Positions 58,723-64,000 of a stretch of 64,000 bases of DNA are shown one piece after another. The position numbers and the translations under genes are program-made. The stretch is from Alisma plantago-aquatica (lineage: Eukaryota; Streptophyta; Magnoliopsida; Alismatales; Alismataceae): positions 1,162,982,249-1,163,046,248 of the forward strand of contig OY856409.1 of the NCBI GenBank assembly GCA_963693085.1. The letters are read 5' to 3'. Position 1 is the stretch's first letter; every line of letters starts with the position of its first letter. The notes below the pieces were generated by a model that had not been told where the DNA came from, did no database searches, and saw only the letters and a program-made list of their open reading frames with translations.

Positions 58723-59300
58723 TGCCCTTACCTAACACTTGGTGTCCAAGTATGATCCCTTTACTTACCATCATGCGACGCTTCTCCCAGTTTAGAACTA
58801 GGTGAGTGTCCTCACATCTTTGAAGCACCCTATCAAGGTTATATAGACAATCATTGCAAGATTCACCATAGATGGAAAAATCATCCATACAAACCTCTAA
58901 GCACCGCTCTACCATGTCAAAATAAATGGTGAGCATACAACATTGAAACGTAGCAGGGGCGTTACAAAGACCAAAAGGCATCCATCAGTGTGAGAGTGTT
59001 CCATAAGAGTAGGTGAAAGTTGATTTCTCCTAATCCTTAGGCTCAATGGAAATCTGATTATACCCAGAATACCTGTCAAGAAAAAAAATGTGAATGGCCA
59101 GCTAATCGTTCCAAGATCTGATCAATAAAGGGTAAAGGAAAATGATCTTTAAGTGTAGCTGCATTCAATCGGTGATAATCTATACACACTTTCCATCCCA
59201 TCACTAACCTAGTGGAAATCAATTCATTAGCATCATTAGTAGTGACCCTGATCCCCTTTCGTAGGAACTACCTGAGTGGGACTAACCCACATTGAGTTAG
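58697..59300 (-). pseudogene. Athila B reverse transcriptase
   Basis: From 59290 leftwards the broken frames show VSPTQVVP, VCIDYHRLNAATLKDHFPLP and RYSGYNQISIEP. The open piece 58697-58981 then has MPFGLCNAPATFQ and the active site CMDDFSIYG (family norm FMDD). It ends with the ILGHQV block. These are the usual Ty3/gypsy RT blocks in order. Frameshifts at about 59000-59100 and a stop in the QEK region inactivate it. In the family it copies the element RNA into DNA. Confidence 0.82.
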
Positions 59301-59399
59301 AGATTGCGTAGATTATACCTTCCGAAAGTAGCTTGACAACCTCCTTCTTTACCACCTCAGTCATGATTGGATTGAGATGCCTCTGAGGTTGGACGATTG

Positions 59400-59960
59400 C
59401 CTTGGCTCCTTCTTCAATCTGGATCTTGTGTTAACACAAAGTTGGGGAGATCCCTTTAATGTCAGCTATGGACCATCTGAATGCAGATCAGTGGGTTTTC
59501 AGCACGGTGAGAAACGTTTCCTCCTCACCACTCAAAGAAGATGATATGATAATTGGGAGCTTTTCTTCAGCAGCTAAGAAGACATACTTAAGGTGTGGCG
59601 GTAATGGCTTCAACTCCAAGTCTGGTGGGCTCAATAGGAATGGGACCAATGGTGGTGGTGGTGGTTCAAAGTCATTAAAGATCCTTTCATAGTAGCAAGG
59701 TACTTCCTTCAGCATCAAAACACACTCCTCAAGGTGGTGGTTGAAGATGTTGTCCTCCACTCTGTTTGTCAAACATGCTTCCAAGGGTAGCTTGGGTGAT
59801 GAGTGTATCACAAAACCCACTATGGCTTCCTCTTCAGTAGCAGGGTCTTAGTTGTCTCCCTCATCATCTGGATAGCGCATTGCTTGAGTCAGCGTAATCA
59901 CCTTTGTATTTTCTAGTATGTCCATTGCTAGAGTACCTCTTTCTACTTTAGTCATAATGT
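59400..59960 (-). pseudogene. Athila B protease-RT linker, cut at 59968
   Basis: A frame from about 59960 to 59820 reads MTKVERGTLAMDI and TQAMRYPDDEGDN, then a TAG-type stop. The 110-codon piece at 59488-59820 holds a Pro-rich run (EPPPPPLVP) and LELKPLPPHLKYVFLAAEEKLPIIIS. That is the linker that comes just before RT in Athila/Tat pol. Everything upstream (protease, gag, 5' LTR) is cut off by the LTR that begins at 59968. Confidence 0.72.
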
Positions 59961-59967
59961 GAGAACC

Positions 59968-62900
59968 TGTTACACTAAATGATATTACTCAAAACATAAA
60001 ACATAATCAATCACTAATTAATCACATACCCAAAAATATGGGTAAATTAAAACTGATTTCAACATCAACACCCACTCAAAAACATTTTCACAAAAGCCCA
60101 ACATATTTCTTGTATCCATACTATGCTAATAATTTGATACAAATTGTTCTATCATCTTAGCCACAACATATATATACATGAGAACAATAATCGTATATGC
60201 CACACAAACAAGAATCAATATGCTAATAAAAGTCTGATTTATTTGAAACACCATATACAAACTTTTCTTGCCCGGACCTCAGAGTACAGGGACGACTCTA
60301 GGACACACTAGACATCTAATCAACTTTATCAAAGATTCATTACTATAGCTCCTCTTTGCTGCCACATGTTTGTTTTTATCACTTCTATTTACCTAAAAAA
60401 ATGTGGCGAACCACAAGGGTGAGACCCATGTCCCAACAAGAGATATAACCTCCAATAATGTTTATTCATTACAACATTTTTAATTAATTAAATAGTTAAT
60501 TAGTTTAATCAGATATAACAAATAAGATCAGTAGTACTGTTGATTAACAAAATACATAAACGAGCATATAATAACTATCATCATTAGCCATACTATCATC
60601 CTTTATCTTGTTGACAATATAAGCAATTCAGTAGCATATGCCTATCTAGCATCATGAGCAAGTCTAGTAACATAGCATAGCTAACAACATGAGCATGTCT
60701 AATTGGTTGAACATATCAACATCATAATAAGATCTAAAAACATAAGAACAACTATCTGGATAAGCATGATTAGTAGTATATGCATCTCTAATTACAAAGG
60801 CATGGCTAGCATGCAAAATATAACTAGCAACATGAGATATCTAACAACATGATTATAATCAATAGTATTAGTATAGTTATCAACATAAGCATGACTATTG
60901 TATGTACAAATTTACAATCTTAAGCATATCTACAACATAAGTATAATTACTATCTCTTAATTGCACTAAGAATTATATTTATGTAAAGAGAACAAACAAG
61001 GGTTATCATCCAATGTGAAGCGTCGTGTATAACCTGAAATAGATATGTTATACGTCTATATTAAACCTTTTATTATGCCCTAAGGAAATTGAGGATACCA
61101 CTCAAAATCCAACTTACCACTACTAAGTCGAAATTAGTGCCATACAAGATCTAGGAAGAGCCAGACTCCTACGATCTTCTCCGCCCCCGGTCAGTACTGG
61201 TCCACCACAGTGACACATAAGGTCAAGCTGCTACAGCCTAGTCCGTCCTTGGTATAGGTCATGACACTAGTGAAAAGAGGTGGGTACGCATACCCTACCA
61301 TCTGAGATGCAACCGCAATTATCCTCCAATATCATTACATATATAATCATCGAGACACAACTACAGCCGTCCTCATATTGAGGGCTAGGTATGACCGCAG
61401 TCATCCTCCCTAAACACTTGAATTTAGGATGAAAAGCACCCTGCATACTCATCAGTATGCGCTCCGAGTTTCCCTTAGGAATACTCGTTTCACCATCTGG
61501 CAAGTTCTGACACTCAGATGGATCTATGGCATAGGGCCCTACATGATTAGAGTTTCACTTGATTAGTTATGCCAATTGGGTGAATTAAGACTGCATCAAA
61601 CAAGTGGACATCCAAACCATAATTTACTTCTAACAAGCATATAATATCACAACTTCAAAAGATATAAAATGAGTGAAACATAATTTCTCATCTCATCATC
61701 ACATGGAACTATTCACTTGTCATTCATGAGAGCACACTAGTCATCATACTATCACAAGATATAAATCCTTTCCACTATATCATAGGGTATCCACCCTTAT
61801 CAACACAAGAGGATTACACCTCATTCAGGGATCAACCATGCCCAAAGGGCATTAAGACCATCAAACTATTCCTTACAAGAACATCATTATCTTTCAATGC
61901 CTTATAACAAGGATCAACAACATCACTTACATATAATACACTAGATCAGCACAATATTGCATTAATGAGCAAGGAGATATTCATAAAAAATCATAGAAGC
62001 ATTATATTTACATTAAGAACATTCCTTTATTACATCAACATGCAAGGAATCTAGATATGATTAACACTCATCATATTCATAATGCACATGTTTAGCATAA
62101 GAAAGTATCAACCATGTGGCTATGATAAGCACAAATGAACACATTAAGGTTATGATCATATTAAGGAGGTTATTCTACCATCATTCCATCATATAAGAAT
62201 GTTAAACAGGAATACTCATATTTATCTATTTGCATTAGAGTTAGGTTCAACATGATAAATTATATCAATATTATTGATCAACACTCATACCCAAACCCTA
62301 ACTCACAGCATCCCCATTGGTTCATGGATGCATAAGGTGAAGCATCACCATCACATTCCATACTATTCTCAAGTATGAACCCACACATAAATCAAGGTAT
62401 AACCATTAGGTTATAGCATACTAGGGTTTCAACAACAGTAACAGAGTACTCCATGATTGTATTAGTCATTCAAGGATTATTCATACCCAATTACCATCTT
62501 GTTATATTAAAGCTAGGCATAACAAGCTATACCTCATTAGGGTTACATATCAACACAATATGGTTATCATCCCTTCTATTCATATGATTGAATAAGTAAG
62601 ACTACCTTATTAAGGGTAACCCTCCATATGCTCCGTCACCATTCAACCCTTATCACCATACCACAATGTCACCCAGAACCATTGGATGTTTAAAAGGTAA
62701 GACCATTGGTTGTTTACATAAGTACACACCATGAATGAATCATATATGATTTTTTGAGTTGTGATCTATAAAAGTCACCATTTAACCCTAGACATCCTTT
62801 GGTTAACAACAACAAGGGTTCCGTTGAGAGTAGGGTAAAACCCACAATTGACTGTTCATTTAAAACAAGCTATCCAATGTCAATAGGTAAGATCCTTAAG

Positions 62901-63473
62901 TTGATCTTATAAAGGAAACAATGTAAATCAAAATATTAGGACCAACATATTACATTAGCCATCATTTAACTTTATTGGAGGAATAAACATTATATCTTGA
63001 CCTTGGATCAAGTTCATATGTTAAAACCATCAATTACAGTATAGGTCCAACCATTGCATCAAGTGACCCAAGAAACTGTTGGTATAAGGCTTAATTAATT
63101 CTACAACTATATGATTAACTCACCATATGTTTTGGAGATCTGATACACTATAATTAGTGATCATTAAGTCACCATAGGTTGTTAGATCATCACTATATTC
63201 ATTAATCAACATCAAATATTAAGCTAATGTCATCATTGATTGATAACATTATTAGGGTATCTAACGGTTGATCATTAAACTTCTAATTGATCCAAAACCT
63301 GACCTAGGGTGACCATAGGTTGTCACAATCATATGACATCTTTGATCTTGACCATCAGTTGTCATGAAGACAACATCATAGGATTGTTGCAATGGTACCA
63401 TCATCGGGTCATGGGTTTATAGATGAAATCAACTTTAAATCCTAAAATTGACCATTGATTGATAGATGCTTAG
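59968..63473 (-). mobile_element. LARD1-related LTR, interrupted at right by copia LTR
   Basis: Starts TGTTACAC. It is collinear but diverged from the LARD1 LTR. GACCTCAGAGTACAGGGACGA at 60275 matches GACCTGAGAGTACAGAGATGA at 8500. CAACAAGAGATATAAC at 60434 matches CAACGAGAGATATAAC at 8686. A GATGGATCTATGG then TTTCACTTGATTA stretch at about 61519-61565 matches 9468-9515. The remainder is AT-rich with scattered TTAGGGTT. No gene. It breaks Athila B pol, and its end lies beyond the window. The strand is taken from the LARD1 comparison. Confidence 0.6.
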
Positions 63474-64000
63474 TGTTGGGTTTTAGGGGAGACAGAGAAG
63501 GCAGCGGAAACAAAAATTTTCTCCCCAACCCATACTGAGGAAACGCGTCAACGTCTATATAATAGGAAAGGATGGTTTGCGGAATCATACCTTGTCCCGA
63601 GGCTTGCTCGGCGACAATACCTCGCGCAATGCGCGTTCTTCAACTCCGGACTTCGACGGTGTCTGTGCAGCTCCTGGTCGCACTGGGACTGACAACTCCT
63701 ACTCGAACCGGACTGTCGGATGACAATTGTCCTCCTAAGCGGCAGTGTCCTCCCGCCTCTATAGTAGTCCACACGGACCACCTGGAACTCCACTCTCCTT
63801 GTCCCATAAGGAAGTGGAAGGAGTCGCACCCTCCTATTGACGTACTAGTCGCCAACACGCTCTCCTGCCTCCTGTTGCAACTGCAGTTGTCCTTCCCTTG
63901 CTGCACCTCCCTTTTGCGGGAAGCACTTGCTCGGGCTCTCTCACGGTTACCAAAACCAGAGAGAACGACAACTTGCAGAGCAACTGGTTGCACTGAGCTG
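63474..64000 (-). repeat. Second copy of the copia LTR (partial, runs off window)
   Basis: Matches 333-860, from TGTTGGGTTTTAGGGGA through CGCGTCAACGTCTATATAATAGG, with scattered differences. No primer site precedes it (left flank GCTTAG). It is therefore either the 3' LTR of a - strand element whose body lies to the right, or a solo LTR. The 93- and 117-codon frames in it are not recognised and are less conserved than the DNA. Confidence 0.82.

Overview
The window looks like heterochromatic, gene-poor DNA from a large-genome flowering plant. I found no convincing cellular gene, rRNA or tRNA gene. Almost everything can be assigned to nested LTR retrotransposons: Athila-type Ty3/gypsy, Tekay/Del-like large non-autonomous elements (LARDs), and Ty1/copia. 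There are also two small DNA transposons. Evidence for a plant host is the set of initiator tRNA-Met primer sites, Athila ORF1 and Athila-type pol, the 8-bp hAT and 9-bp MULE target duplications, and telobox-rich LTRs.

Left half, 1-33140. A + strand Athila element (A) contributes its integrase C-terminus (2520), a decayed ORF1 (3933-5975), a long 3' untranslated region, a polypurine tract (7364) and a 3' LTR starting at 7377. A copia element is inserted in the integrase: its leader, primer site and complete 2.19-kb LTR lie at 1-2518 on the - strand. The 3' LTR of A is split by a giant LARD (LARD1, 8196-31617, - strand) with LTRs of about 6.1 kb and only 1.9 kb of internal DNA. The right LTR of LARD1 is split by a younger LARD (LARD2, 16778-26005, - strand). 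LARD2 has two LTRs of exactly 3687 bp and a perfect ATTGC target duplication.

Middle, 33140-41196. A badly decayed copia relic on the - strand ends at 36322. It is followed by about 4.9 kb of AT-rich DNA that I cannot assign, containing a 414-bp Mutator-type MITE (39546-39959).

Right half, 41197-64000. A second Athila element (B, - strand) has its 3' LTR at about 41197-43482, split by a 746-bp hAT element. Its ORF1, integrase, RNase H and RT remains lie at 54600-59960. Between them is an apparently solitary Tekay-like LTR (44446-54105), itself split by a + strand SIRE-like copia element (45679-52560) that keeps gag only. The pol of B is cut at 59968 by a LARD1-related LTR, and that is interrupted at 63474 by another copy of the copia LTR seen at 333.

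The most unusual pattern is that five retrotransposon families each carry their own array of short CG-centred inverted repeats containing CGGT/ACCG. The arrays sit in the LTRs. In the two Athila elements they also sit in the spacer between integrase and ORF1, and in the SIRE-like element in the internal non-coding region. Copy number differs between the two LTRs of one element. No known plant element class is defined by this feature as far as I know, and it may be a common regulatory or anti-silencing module.
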